Positions 1 to 7,659 of a stretch of 64,000 nt of DNA are shown here, piece after piece. The translations under genes and the position numbers were made by a program. The notes beneath the pieces were generated by a model. It was not told the DNA's origin. It ran no database searches and saw nothing but the letters and a program-made list of their open reading frames with translations. Origin of the DNA: Lacrimispora amygdalina (GTDB taxonomy: Bacteria > Bacillota > Clostridia > Lachnospirales > Lachnospiraceae); NCBI RefSeq assembly GCF_003432035.1, contig NZ_QOHO01000012.1:62001-126000 (forward strand). Reading direction: 5' to 3'. Within the stretch, counting starts at the first letter, position 1, and every line of letters begins with the position of its first letter.

Positions 1-352
1 CATGAATACTGATTAATGAGCTGATAGAAGCATGCATAATAAAAAATGCAATTGTCGCAGCCAAAGCTGCAACTTCCTTCTCTTTATTTGCCATACCGAT
101 CGCAACGCCTATTGCAAAGATAATTGGTAAATTTGAAAATACTATATTACCTGCACTATTCATGATCTGTAACAATGCATTGAGAACGGTTCCTTCGCCC
201 ATGAACGTTGTAAGCCCATAGGCGTCTAACATGGTTTTATTAGTAAAAGAACCACCTATTCCAAGCAGCAGACCAGCAACCGGTAAAATTGCTATTGGTA
301 ACATAAATGATCTGCCAATTCTTTGTAATACTCCAAAAATCTTGTCCTTCAT
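1..352 (-). CDS. PTS glucose/N-acetylglucosamine-type IIC component (5' part only)
   Basis: This is the N-terminal 117 residues of a membrane sugar permease of the glucose-family phosphotransferase system; the gene runs off the left edge. The protein opens MKDKIFGVLQRIGRSFMLP and continues with hydrophobic stretches (PIAILPVAGLLLGIG; NLPIIFAIGVAIGMA) and the family-typical NKEKEVAALAA. These are the first membrane segments of PtsG/NagE-type IIC proteins, which import a sugar and phosphorylate it. The start at 352 follows a good AAAGGAG site. The sugar cannot be told from this part, and IIB or IIA domains would lie outside the window. The leader has an antitermination signature (see 436-511), so expression is probably substrate-induced. 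Confidence 0.85.
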   Translation of the reverse strand, partial: MKDKIFGVLQRIGRSFMLPIAILPVAGLLLGIGGSFTNKTMLDAYGLTTFMGEGTVLNALLQIMNSAGNIVFSNLPIIFAIGVAIGMANKEKEVAALAATIAFFIMHASISSLISIH

Positions 353-435
353 TAATAAGACTCCTTTCAACTTCTTAATTATAATTATCTTTGATTTTGA
401 AATGCTTATCATGAAGCTTTTTCGTTTCCGGACAC

Positions 436-511
436 AAAAAAAGCACTAACCAGCATAAACATTCCAAAAATATTCATGCATAGTTAATGCCTGATTAATC
501 AGTAACACACT
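436..511 (-). promoter_or_regulatory. RAT-like antiterminator overlapping an intrinsic terminator (LicT/BglG/GlcT type)
   Basis: On the minus-strand transcript the leader contains GTTACTG, six bases, then CAGGCA (about 488-506). This matches the core of ribonucleic antiterminators bound by BglG/LicT/SacY/GlcT proteins. The 3' end of this element runs into GCATTAAC (483-490), which can pair with GTTAGTGC (plus-strand 443-450). Seven U follow (plus-strand A run 436-442), giving a terminator. The two structures are mutually exclusive, as in known PTS leaders. No antiterminator gene lies in the window. Confidence 0.7.
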
Positions 512-522
512 ATAACTGCTTA

Positions 523-551
523 ATTATATATTATTATCTCAATTTTGTCAA
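523..551 (-). promoter_or_regulatory. Sigma-A promoter of the PTS gene
   Basis: Read on the minus strand this is TTGACA, 17 bases, TATAAT, a full consensus match. It lies about 170 bases upstream of the PTS start and just upstream of the antitermination leader. It is divergent from the proC promoter at 579-606. Confidence 0.8.
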
Positions 552-578
552 TCAATATCTTCTTTCGTTTTCACGTCA

Positions 579-606
579 TTGACATTTGAAAAAATGGTGT
601 TAGAAT
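579..606 (+). promoter_or_regulatory. Sigma-A promoter of proC
   Basis: TTGACA at 579-584, a 16-base spacer and TAGAAT at 601-606. It sits about 40 bases upstream of the proC start and faces away from the PTS promoter. Confidence 0.75.
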
Positions 607-647
607 GGTGCTAATTGATAGCAGTAAAAAAAGCAGGAGGATATCAG

Positions 648-1442
648 ATGGCGAAAATAGGAATCATTGGAATAGGAAATATGGGATATGCAATCGCAAA
701 AGGCTTGCTGAAACAATATGAGAAAGAGGACATTGTTTTTACTGATGTAAATCAGGACCGCTGCAGGGAAGTAGCAGAAGAACTTGGAATTGACTGGGCG
801 GAATCTAACCAGGAATGTGCGGGTCTTGCAAAATATATCGTTCTTGCGGTAAAACCCCAGTATATGGATCCGGTATTGGCAGAACTTCGTGATGTGGTAA
901 CAGAAAAAAATGTTATGATGTCCATTGCACCCGGAATCACCACGGACCAGTTAAAGGAAAAGCTGGGAGAGGGAAAACGAGTGGTTCGTGCCATGCCCAA
1001 TACTCCTGCGCTGCTGGGCGAAGGCATGACCGGAGTCTGCTATGATGATAAGGTTTTCACAGAGGAAGAGAAAACTGCCATTGCCGGAATTTTCAGTTCC
1101 CTGGGCAAGATGAGGATCGTGGAAGAGCGGCTGATGAATGCAGTGGTCTGTGTCAGCGGCAGTTCTCCTGCTTATGTCTATATGTTTATTGAGGCTCTGG
1201 CTGACAGCGCAGTAAAGTATGGCCTGCCAAGGGATGCAGCCTATGAGATGGCAGCACAGGCAGTAGCAGGAAGTGCCAGAATGGTGCTGGAAACAGGGGA
1301 GCATCCGGGAGCACTCAAAGACAAGGTCTGTTCCCCGGGAGGAACCACCATTGCCGCAGTCTCTGCTTTAGAGGAATATGGTTTCCGCAATGCGGTGATA
1401 AAGGCATCCGATGCCTGTTTTAAGAAATGTGAGAAGATATAG
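648..1442 (+). CDS. proC: Pyrroline-5-carboxylate reductase
   Basis: This cytosolic enzyme reduces 1-pyrroline-5-carboxylate to L-proline with NAD(P)H, the last step of proline synthesis. The 264-residue protein is the normal family length. It opens with the Rossmann motif IGIIGIGNMGYAIAKGL, and has VLAVKPQ and MPNTPALLGEGM in the dinucleotide domain. The C-terminal signature GSSPAYVYMFIEALAD and GVCSPGGTT-like PGGTTIAAVSALE form the dimer/substrate domain. The start at 648 is chosen over an upstream TTG because AGGAGG lies at 635-640. The NUDIX gene follows after 27 bases and may be co-transcribed. Confidence 0.95.
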   Translation: MAKIGIIGIGNMGYAIAKGLLKQYEKEDIVFTDVNQDRCREVAEELGIDWAESNQECAGLAKYIVLAVKPQYMDPVLAELRDVVTEKNVMMSIAPGITTDQLKEKLGEGKRVVRAMPNTPALLGEGMTGVCYDDKVFTEEEKTAIAGIFSSLGKMRIVEERLMNAVVCVSGSSPAYVYMFIEALADSAVKYGLPRDAAYEMAAQAVAGSARMVLETGEHPGALKDKVCSPGGTTIAAVSALEEYGFRNAVIKASDACFKKCEKI

Positions 1443-1469
1443 GACGATGACAGGAAAGGAGAAGCTATC

Positions 1470-2018
1470 ATGGATCAGCTTCCGGTAAAACGATTAAACA
1501 GAACCTTTAAATATCAGGGGAGCATTTTGAAAATTTACGAAGATACAGTGGATGCAAACGGACATCTGGCGCACTGGGATTTTATTCATCATATTGGGGC
1601 GGCAGCAGTAGTTCCGGTCACAAAAGATGGAACCATACTTATGGTCAGGCAGTACCGCAATGCACTGGACCGCTATACTCTGGAAGTCCCGGCGGGAGCA
1701 CTGAATTATCCGGAGGAGCCGAAGATTGACTGTGCCCATAGAGAACTGGAGGAAGAGACCGGATTTAAGACAGAAAAAGAGAAGCTGGAATTTCTCATAA
1801 GAGTCAACACTACGGTTGCATTCTGTGATGAAGTAATTGATATTTTTGTGGCACGGGATTTAGAGCCGTCCAGACAAAATTTAGATGAAGATGAATATAT
1901 TGAAGTGGAAGAATGGACAGTAAAAGATCTGGAAGAAAAGATCTATCAGGGAGAGATTACAGACGGAAAGACCATTGGGGCGATTCTGGCATATGCCAGG
2001 AAGTATGATGTAAAATAA
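1470..2018 (+). CDS. nudF: NUDIX hydrolase, probable ADP-ribose pyrophosphatase
   Basis: The protein (182 residues) belongs to the ADP-ribose pyrophosphatase branch of the NUDIX superfamily, which splits ADP-ribose into AMP and ribose 5-phosphate with Mg2+. The NUDIX box is seen as G-x5-E followed by RELEEETGF (residues about 76-99), with the upstream VRQYRNALDRYTLEVPAG typical of this branch. A GGAAAGGAG site precedes the ATG. In Bacillus a nudF homologue also lies near spoIIM and xerD, which supports the assignment. Substrate preference is inferred from family, not shown. Confidence 0.85.
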   Translation: MDQLPVKRLNRTFKYQGSILKIYEDTVDANGHLAHWDFIHHIGAAAVVPVTKDGTILMVRQYRNALDRYTLEVPAGALNYPEEPKIDCAHRELEEETGFKTEKEKLEFLIRVNTTVAFCDEVIDIFVARDLEPSRQNLDEDEYIEVEEWTVKDLEEKIYQGEITDGKTIGAILAYARKYDVK

Positions 2019-2031
2019 GGGAATAAACAGA

Positions 2032-2075
2032 CCCTCTGCAGGCATAAATTATGACAAGACCTGTAGGGGGATTTT
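2032..2075 (+). terminator. Hairpin with U run that also contains the spoIIM ribosome site
   Basis: CCCTCTGCAGG (2032-2042) can pair along its whole length, with two G-T pairs, with CCTGTAGGGGG (2060-2070). ATTTTT follows. It resembles an intrinsic terminator after the NUDIX gene, yet its 3' arm is the only Shine-Dalgarno (AGGGGG) for the next gene at 2077. Confidence 0.5.
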
Positions 2076-2076
2076 T

Positions 2077-2676
2077 ATGGCTGATTATCTGATGCGATTG
2101 AAATACGGACTAAAGAGGAGAGCTTTAAGCAGCGGATATATTCCCGTATCAACGAAAGTCAGAGCGGATGACCGGTATCTGGTCTGTTTTTTCATCGGTC
2201 TGATGGCAGGAACAGTCATTGCCAACTTCTGGTATTCTTCTTTTGAAAATGAAGCAGTTTATTATCTGGGGCTTTTAGACAGAAACAGGAGCGCAGTCGG
2301 GCAGGAGAGCATGGGGCTTTTCTTGGAAGTCGTAAGACAGAGACTGGTTCAGATCTTTATCGCCTGGCTGATCGGGATGACTGCGTATGCGGTTTTTTTA
2401 TACTGTCTGCTCACTGCAGGACTGGGTTTTTCCATGGGATTTGTCATGTCTGTCATTACCGTACAGAAGGGATTAATGGGACTGCCGTTTTTTTTCATGA
2501 CAGTCATGCCTCAGTGGCTTTGCTATCTGCCGCTGTGGATTCTTTTGCTGTACTGGGGCCTGCAGAAGGGGAAACGTTTTCGGGCTGCCGTACTTTTTTT
2601 CATTCTTCTTCTGTCTGTACTGGGAAGTGCTCTGGAGACCTGGATTAATCCTGTTTTTTTGAAATTTGTCTTATAA
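2077..2676 (+). CDS. spoIIM: Stage II sporulation protein M-like membrane protein
   Basis: This 199-residue integral membrane protein has about five hydrophobic segments (near residues 33-52, 88-112, 115-130, 137-160 and 168-185). In Bacillus, SpoIIM works with SpoIID and SpoIIP in the complex that thins septal peptidoglycan during engulfment of the forespore. Length, topology, the internal TVIANFW-like region after the first membrane span and the neighbouring xerD match the family. Primary sequence conservation is low, so the assignment leans on topology and synteny. The ribosome site is buried in the hairpin at 2032-2075. Confidence 0.7.
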   Translation: MADYLMRLKYGLKRRALSSGYIPVSTKVRADDRYLVCFFIGLMAGTVIANFWYSSFENEAVYYLGLLDRNRSAVGQESMGLFLEVVRQRLVQIFIAWLIGMTAYAVFLYCLLTAGLGFSMGFVMSVITVQKGLMGLPFFFMTVMPQWLCYLPLWILLLYWGLQKGKRFRAAVLFFILLLSVLGSALETWINPVFLKFVL

Positions 2677-2895
2677 ACAGGGGATTATTTAAAAAAATAA
2701 TATAAAATGATTGATTAAAATTCACCATATCTTGCGAAATAACGGAGCATGCCACCAATATCTGGTATATGTTATGTAAAGTGCTTTTTCCGTTCAAAAA
2801 ATGTGTTTGATTTTATCGAAAATAGTCTATATAATGTTAGGAAGAAGCCTTATTTTAGGCCATTTTTTGAAACCGGAAGGTCAGGGGATATTGAA

Positions 2896-3783
2896 ATGGT
2901 AGCCGATATTAATCATTTTATAATTTATTTAAGAGAGATAAAAAAAACATCAAAAAACACTGAGGTGTCATACCAGAGAGATTTAATTCAAATGGCTTCT
3001 TTTTTAGGGAAGCAGGGAATTATGGAAGTGGACAAGGTGACGAAGACAAGTTTAAACTCCTATATCCTGTTTCTGGAAAAAGAAGGCAGAGCGACTACTA
3101 CCATTTCACGCTGTCTGGCTTCCATGAAGGCATTTTTCCATTATGAATGCAGGGAAGGTCTGATATCCAGAGATCCGGCAGAGCTTTTAAAGGCGCCCAG
3201 GGTTGAGAAGAAGGCACCTACCATATTGACCGTCGATGAAGTCAACTGCCTCTTAAGCCAGCCAAACGGGGACTCTCCCAAAGAGCTGAGAGACCGCGCC
3301 ATGCTGGAGCTTCTTTATGCAACAGGAATCAGGGTGTCGGAGCTGATTCATTTAGAGAGCAGGGATGTGAATCTTACCGTGGGATATATCACATGCCGGG
3401 ACGAGCATAAGGAGCGTATGATACCCTTTGGCAAGGTGGCAAAGCTGGCTCTTTCCGCTTATATGGAGCGGGGCAGGCAGACTCTTTTAAAGGGACAGGA
3501 ATCGGACTGGCTGTTTACTAACTGCAGCGGAAAACCCATGAGCCGTCAGGGCTTCTGGAAGATCATTAAATATTACGGTGATAAGGCGGGCATTCAGTCC
3601 GATATTACCCCTCATACGTTAAGACATTCTTTCGCGGCCCATCTGCTTCGCAACGGTGCGGATATTCATGCGGTACAGGCCATGCTTGGTCATTCTGATA
3701 TGGCTACCACACAGATGTATATGAACTACGCCCAGAAAGAAACTGTGCGGCGTAATTACGCAGGAGCGCACCCGAGAAGTTAA
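2896..3783 (+). CDS. xerD: Tyrosine recombinase XerD
   Basis: This cytosolic site-specific recombinase resolves chromosome dimers at dif during division. The 295-residue protein has an N-terminal SAM-like DNA-binding domain (residues 1-90; SYQRDLIQMASFLG) and a C-terminal catalytic domain. The active-site set is visible: Arg in TGIRVSEL, Lys in DEHKERMIPF, His-x-x-Arg in TPHTLRHSFAAHLL, His in LGHSDMATTQ and Tyr in MYMNYAQKE. The open frame extends upstream to 2749, but that extension is not XerD-like and the usual length favours 2896. The ribosome site there is weak (TCAGGGG). Its place after spoIIM is the Firmicute order, so this is a housekeeping recombinase, not an element integrase. Confidence 0.88.
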   Translation: MVADINHFIIYLREIKKTSKNTEVSYQRDLIQMASFLGKQGIMEVDKVTKTSLNSYILFLEKEGRATTTISRCLASMKAFFHYECREGLISRDPAELLKAPRVEKKAPTILTVDEVNCLLSQPNGDSPKELRDRAMLELLYATGIRVSELIHLESRDVNLTVGYITCRDEHKERMIPFGKVAKLALSAYMERGRQTLLKGQESDWLFTNCSGKPMSRQGFWKIIKYYGDKAGIQSDITPHTLRHSFAAHLLRNGADIHAVQAMLGHSDMATTQMYMNYAQKETVRRNYAGAHPRS

Positions 3784-3817
3784 CCGGAATATAATATAGA
3801 AGAATATAAAACAATAT

Positions 3818-3846
3818 TTGCCTGTGAAGACTCTTTGCGCTATAAT
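3818..3846 (+). promoter_or_regulatory. Sigma-A promoter of apt
   Basis: TTGCCT (3818-3823), 17 bases, TATAAT (3841-3846). It lies 55 bases upstream of the apt start in the gap after xerD. Confidence 0.75.
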
Positions 3847-3901
3847 AGGTGAGTCGGCGTGAAAAGCTGCAGGAAAATTTTATGATTATGAGGGATAAAA
3901 G

Positions 3902-4426
3902 ATGAAGAAATTAGAAGATTATGTCACAAGCATTCCGGATTTTCCGGAAGCAGGAATTGTATTCCGCGATGTGACTACCATTCTGGAAGACCCGGACGGA
4001 CTATCCATGGCTGTGGATGGCATCCGCCAGATGTTAAAAGGAGTGGAATATGATTCTGTAATCGGGCCTGAGTCCAGAGGCTTTATTTTTGGTGTGCCGG
4101 TAGCCTATGCAGAGCACAAGGGATTTATACCTGTGCGGAAAAAGGGAAAGCTTCCCAGAGAGGTTCTTTCTGCTGATTATGAACTGGAATATGGCAAGGC
4201 AACCGTAGAGATACACAAAGATTCCATTAAACCGGGACAGAAGGTGGTTATTATAGATGACCTGATTGCAACCGGAGGAACCATTGAAGCCATCATTAAG
4301 CTGGTGGAAGAACTTGGCGGTGAAGTGGTTAAGATCTGTTTTATCATGGAGCTTGCCGGATTAAACGGAAGAGACAGACTTACCGGATATGATGTGGAAG
4401 CGATGATTTCCTACGAGGGTAAATAA
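3902..4426 (+). CDS. apt: Adenine phosphoribosyltransferase
   Basis: This cytosolic purine-salvage enzyme makes AMP from adenine and PRPP. At 174 residues it is the usual length. The opening MKKLEDYVTSIPDFPEAGIVFRDVTTILED-type segment (residues 1-29), the GPESRGFIFGVPVAY loop and the PRPP-binding motif VVIIDDLIATGGT (about residues 115-127) are all present. It has its own promoter and is followed by a strong terminator at 4438-4502, so it is probably monocistronic. Confidence 0.95.
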   Translation: MKKLEDYVTSIPDFPEAGIVFRDVTTILEDPDGLSMAVDGIRQMLKGVEYDSVIGPESRGFIFGVPVAYAEHKGFIPVRKKGKLPREVLSADYELEYGKATVEIHKDSIKPGQKVVIIDDLIATGGTIEAIIKLVEELGGEVVKICFIMELAGLNGRDRLTGYDVEAMISYEGK

Positions 4427-4437
4427 TCAATTGGTTA

Positions 4438-4502
4438 GAGAATTTAAGGCTTTTTGCCGCCCGTTTTCATGGCTGCACAAAGGCTTTGAATTCTCTTTTT
4501 TT
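4438..4502 (+). terminator. Intrinsic terminator of apt
   Basis: GAGAATTTAAGGCTTTTT pairs imperfectly with ACAAAGGCTTTGAATTCTC across a 20-base loop, followed by TTTTTTT. Confidence 0.75.
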
Positions 4503-4573
4503 CAATAAGAATCCCTGATAAATCGATATTTTTTTGTCATAATTTATTTTTTTTTGAACATGCATGCAGCCTA

Positions 4574-4635
4574 TTGATTTTCTGATTTTGAGTGTGATAT
4601 GATGTGTCCAGCACATTGGATTGTATACAATGTGC
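4574..4635 (+). promoter_or_regulatory. Promoter with a GntR-type palindromic operator at the transcription start
   Basis: A promoter TTGATT (4574-4579), 18 bases, TATGAT (4598-4603) is followed at once by nested symmetry. ATTGTATACAAT (4620-4631) is a perfect 12-base palindrome. GCACATTG (4611-4618) and CAATGTGC (4628-4635) form an 8-base inverted repeat around its left part. GntR/FadR-family regulators bind TNGTNNNACNA-like palindromes of this kind. The position over the start site suggests repression. No regulator gene is adjacent. Confidence 0.6.
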
Positions 4636-4699
4636 AACATAAGAACAATTTAAAAACCGGAAAAAATAATAGAGAGCAAAAACGAAAGGATAATAAATT

Positions 4700-5923
4700 A
4701 TGGCTGTACATGTAATTGATGAAGCAAACAGATGCTTAAACTGCAAAAAACCATTATGCCGGCAGGGGTGTCCCATACAGACTAACATTCCCCAGATGAT
4801 TCAGGCATTTAAAGAGGGGAATTTAAATAAAGCTGGAGAGATGGTATTTGAAAATAATCCCATGTCTCTGGTTTGTTCTCTAGTCTGCAACCATGAGAAG
4901 CAGTGTGAAGGCCACTGTATATTAGGGAAAAAGGGGCAGCCAGTCCATATCAGCAGTATTGAAAACTATATTTCTGATACAATTTTTGACCAGATGAAGA
5001 TTGAATGTCTGCCTGCAAACGGGAAGAAGGTGGCGGTAATTGGTGCAGGACCGGCCGGTATCACCATTGCTATCCTGCTTACAAAAAAGGGCTACAGTGT
5101 GACCATTTTTGATGCCAGAGATAAAGTTGGAGGAGTGTTACAGTACGGTATTCCTGAATTCCGTCTTCCCAAATCCATACTGGAACGTTATAAGAAAAAG
5201 CTGCTGGAAATCGGTGTGAAGATACGTCCGAATACAGCCATTGGTACAGCGCTGGAAATAAAAGATCTGATCCGGGATGGATATCAGAGCATCTTTATCG
5301 GAACCGGTGTATGGAGACCAAAAACTCTTGGAGTAAAGGGAGAATCTCTGGGTAATGTCCATTATGCCATTGACTATCTGGCAAATCCGGACGCCTATCA
5401 TCTGGGAGATACCATTGCCATCATAGGAATGGGCAATTCCGCCATGGATGTGGCCAGAACTGCCATTCGCCACGGCGCGAGGAAAGTGACTCTTTATGCT
5501 AGAGGTATGGCAAGTAATGCCAGTGAACATGAAACAGCCTATGCCAGACTGGACGGTGCTGAATTTCAATTCGGAATGCAGATTGCGGAGATAACGGATG
5601 ATGGTCCGGTATTTGTAAAGGTTCGTTACGATGAAGAGGGAAAACAGACAGGACTGGGTGAGGAGCGGGAGCAGATCTTCGCCGATTCCACCATAATTTC
5701 TGTCAGCCAGGGGCCAAAGAGCAAACTGGTGAATACCACCGAGGGCTTAAAAGCCAGCCAGAACGGCCTGCTTATGACAGACGACAATGGGCAGACAACC
5801 ATACCAGGCATATTTGCTTCAGGTGATGTGGTGCTTGGAGCAAGAACAGTCGTTGAGGCTGTGGCCTATTCAAAAACAGTGGCAGAAGCCATGGATGAAT
5901 ATATGAAAACAAAAGAAGTGTGA
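4700..5923 (+). CDS. GltD-like NAD(P)/FAD-dependent oxidoreductase (glutamate synthase small-subunit family)
   Basis: This 407-residue flavoprotein resembles the small subunit of glutamate synthase and related electron-transfer oxidoreductases. The N-terminal cysteine-rich region (residues 13-25, CLNCKKPLCRQGCP, and a second set near CSLVCNHEKQCEGHC) would hold Fe-S clusters. An FAD-binding VIGAGPAGITIAIL (about 113) and an NAD(P)-binding IIGMGNSAMDVART (about 242) follow. It is shorter than classical GltD (about 470-490) and has no glutamate synthase large subunit beside it, so the electron acceptor is unknown. The next gene, a transporter, starts six bases after its stop and shares its promoter. 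Expression is probably under the GntR-type operator. Confidence 0.8.
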   Translation: MAVHVIDEANRCLNCKKPLCRQGCPIQTNIPQMIQAFKEGNLNKAGEMVFENNPMSLVCSLVCNHEKQCEGHCILGKKGQPVHISSIENYISDTIFDQMKIECLPANGKKVAVIGAGPAGITIAILLTKKGYSVTIFDARDKVGGVLQYGIPEFRLPKSILERYKKKLLEIGVKIRPNTAIGTALEIKDLIRDGYQSIFIGTGVWRPKTLGVKGESLGNVHYAIDYLANPDAYHLGDTIAIIGMGNSAMDVARTAIRHGARKVTLYARGMASNASEHETAYARLDGAEFQFGMQIAEITDDGPVFVKVRYDEEGKQTGLGEEREQIFADSTIISVSQGPKSKLVNTTEGLKASQNGLLMTDDNGQTTIPGIFASGDVVLGARTVVEAVAYSKTVAEAMDEYMKTKEV

Positions 5924-5928
5924 AAATT

Positions 5929-6837
5929 ATGATTAATAGCAGTCTCATAAACCTCCAGGGTATGCTGTTTTTGCTGGTTGCCTCCGGAGTGGTTTTAAGG
6001 AAACTGGGAATCCTTCCGGACAGTGCAAAACAGGTGCTGACAGATCTGGTTATTGATCTCATCCTGCCGTGCAATATTATCAGTTCCTTTCTCATTGAAT
6101 TTAATATGGATATTTTAAAAGGTTTTGCGGTTATTCTGGTGATTGCCACACTGATTCAGTTTGGCTGTCTGATAATAGCCAATACCTTTTATAAAAAGGA
6201 ACCGGAGCGGCGTAAGAAGGTGCTTCAGTATGGAACGGTCTGCTCCAATGCCGGTTTTATGGGAAATCCAATTGCAGAAGGGGTTTACGGGGCAGAGGGA
6301 CTGATGTATGCGTCCATCTTTCTCGTTCCCCAGAGAATTGTGATGTGGTCTGCAGGAGTCTCTTATTTTACAGAAAGTCCGGATAAGAAGACAGTGGTGA
6401 AGAAGGTTCTTACCCACCCTTGTATTGTTGCAGTATATATCGGTCTGTTTTTTATGATTACCCAGATATCAATGCCAGTATTTTTAGAAAATACCATTCG
6501 AAATGTGGGCGGTTGTACTACAACTGTATCCATGGTTTTAATCGGAACAATTCTTGCGGAGGTGAAAGCGGGCAGTATTTTTGATAAGGGGATTATGAAG
6601 TATACATTTATCCGTCTGTTTTTTATTCCCTTTCTGGTTTTTATATGCTGCCGACTCTTTCCCGTGAGTCCGATGATATCCGGCGTATCGGTGCTGCTGA
6701 CGGGTATGCCGGCAGGAAGCACCACAGCCATACTGGCGGCAAAGTACGACGGAGATTATATATTTGCCACCAAATGCGTGGTGGTAACTACCCTGCTGTC
6801 CCTGGTGACGATCCCTTTGTGGTGCATGGTTTTATAA
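5929..6837 (+). CDS. AEC-family transporter (auxin efflux carrier / malate permease type)
   Basis: The protein (302 residues) is an integral membrane carrier with about ten hydrophobic segments in two repeats. It shows the AEC-typical GNIQLPCNIISSF-like LILPCNIISSFLIEFN and the N-terminal half motif CSNAGFMGNPIAEGVYG. Family members export or import small carboxylates or amino-acid-like compounds, but the substrate here is unknown. The GTG at 5920 overlaps the stop of the flavoprotein; the ATG at 5929 has slightly better spacing to AGAAGTG. Translational coupling with the flavoprotein is likely, which suggests that both act on one metabolite. Confidence 0.8.
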   Translation: MINSSLINLQGMLFLLVASGVVLRKLGILPDSAKQVLTDLVIDLILPCNIISSFLIEFNMDILKGFAVILVIATLIQFGCLIIANTFYKKEPERRKKVLQYGTVCSNAGFMGNPIAEGVYGAEGLMYASIFLVPQRIVMWSAGVSYFTESPDKKTVVKKVLTHPCIVAVYIGLFFMITQISMPVFLENTIRNVGGCTTTVSMVLIGTILAEVKAGSIFDKGIMKYTFIRLFFIPFLVFICCRLFPVSPMISGVSVLLTGMPAGSTTAILAAKYDGDYIFATKCVVVTTLLSLVTIPLWCMVL

Positions 6838-6867
6838 TTGAACGGGCCATGAAAGGCGTAAACGGTG

Positions 6868-6923
6868 CCCTGATAGTAAAACACAGAAAAAGAGGCTGTG
6901 TTTTACTATCAGGGTATTTTTTG
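6868..6923 (+). terminator. Strong intrinsic terminator after the AEC transporter
   Basis: CCCTGATAGTAAAACACAG (6868-6886) pairs perfectly with CTGTGTTTTACTATCAGGG (6896-6914), followed by TATTTTTTG. Confidence 0.92.
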
Positions 6924-6972
6924 TTTTACGATACTAAAAATTGTTGGGATTTTTATGAGAGAGAAATAAATG

Positions 6973-7024
6973 TTGACCGAATCGGTTCATAGTGTTACAA
7001 TCAAGATATAGACCGATTCGGTCA
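6973..7024 (+). promoter_or_regulatory. Promoter flanked by two palindromic TetR operators
   Basis: TTGACC (6973-6978), 17 bases, TACAAT (6996-7001) is a good promoter. Site 1, GACCGAATCGGT (6975-6986), overlaps the -35. Site 2, GACCGATTCGGTC (7011-7023), lies just after the expected start. Both are near-perfect inverted repeats of ACCGA/TCGGT. This is the arrangement of an autorepressed TetR operon. Confidence 0.85.
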
Positions 7025-7047
7025 ATAACGTTTCAGAAGGTGAAAAT

Positions 7048-7659
7048 ATGGAAAAATATAGAGAACTATCAGAAGAAAAGCTGCAGCCCATTATTGAGGC
7101 AGCGTTAAAGTGTTTTGGAAAGCATGGATACAAGAAGGCATCCATGGGTGATATTGCCAAGAGCAGCGGAGTATCCAAACCCATGCTGTTCCATTATTTT
7201 GGCACAAAAAGAGATTTATACCTTTACCTGTCAGAATACGTAAGAAATGTTATGGTTGACGCTTACAAACGGAATGAAATAGATGTTTGCTGCGATTTGT
7301 TTGAGCGCATCACTGCAGCTTCAAGAATGAAAATGGGCATACTGGTAAAGTATCCGCAAATACTGAGATTTATTATCAGCATGTTTGAAGAAACGGATGA
7401 AGAGGTAATTGATATCACAAAAAAGATCATGCCGGAAGCTCAGCGGTTTTCTTATGATCTGGTGGTGAAAAAGGAGGACGCGGCCAAATTTAAGGAAGGT
7501 GTGGACATTGATGCGGTCATGCGTCTGCTGTTCCTTATGGCGGAAGGATACGCCCACGAAATGTCCGATGGCCGGTGTGATCTTGAAAAGATTACTGAAG
7601 AACTGGAAAAAACCATGCACATGCTGAAAAACAATCTATATAAGGAGGAATACCTGTGA
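7048..7659 (+). CDS. TetR/AcrR-family transcriptional regulator
   Basis: The protein (203 residues) has an N-terminal TetR helix-turn-helix: IIEAALKCFGKHGYKKASMGDIAKSSGVSK in outline (residues 13-42), then MLFHYFGTKRDLYLYL, the classic YFGTKRDL recognition/helix-4 motif. The C-terminal ligand domain (60-203) is not recognisable beyond the family. It is the first gene of the operon and lies behind two palindromic operators, so it almost certainly represses itself and the dikinase/ABC genes until it binds an inducer. The inducer may be the compound that the operon handles. Its stop overlaps the start of the next gene. Confidence 0.92.
   Translation: MEKYRELSEEKLQPIIEAALKCFGKHGYKKASMGDIAKSSGVSKPMLFHYFGTKRDLYLYLSEYVRNVMVDAYKRNEIDVCCDLFERITAASRMKMGILVKYPQILRFIISMFEETDEEVIDITKKIMPEAQRFSYDLVVKKEDAAKFKEGVDIDAVMRLLFLMAEGYAHEMSDGRCDLEKITEELEKTMHMLKNNLYKEEYL

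Noticed and set aside
231-449. Plus-strand open frame over the PTS leader
   Set aside because: It lies opposite the PTS gene and its antitermination leader and has no ribosome site or known motif.
2749-3783. XerD gene starting at 2749
   Set aside because: The extra 49 residues are not XerD-like and the family length fits the ATG at 2896.
2896-3783. XerD as integrase of a mobile element
   Set aside because: Its neighbours are spoIIM, nudF and apt, the chromosomal Firmicute order, and no element boundaries or att repeats are seen.
4537-4788. Minus-strand 83-codon frame upstream of the flavoprotein gene
   Set aside because: It covers the promoter/operator and the start of the plus-strand gene; the composition is that of non-coding DNA.
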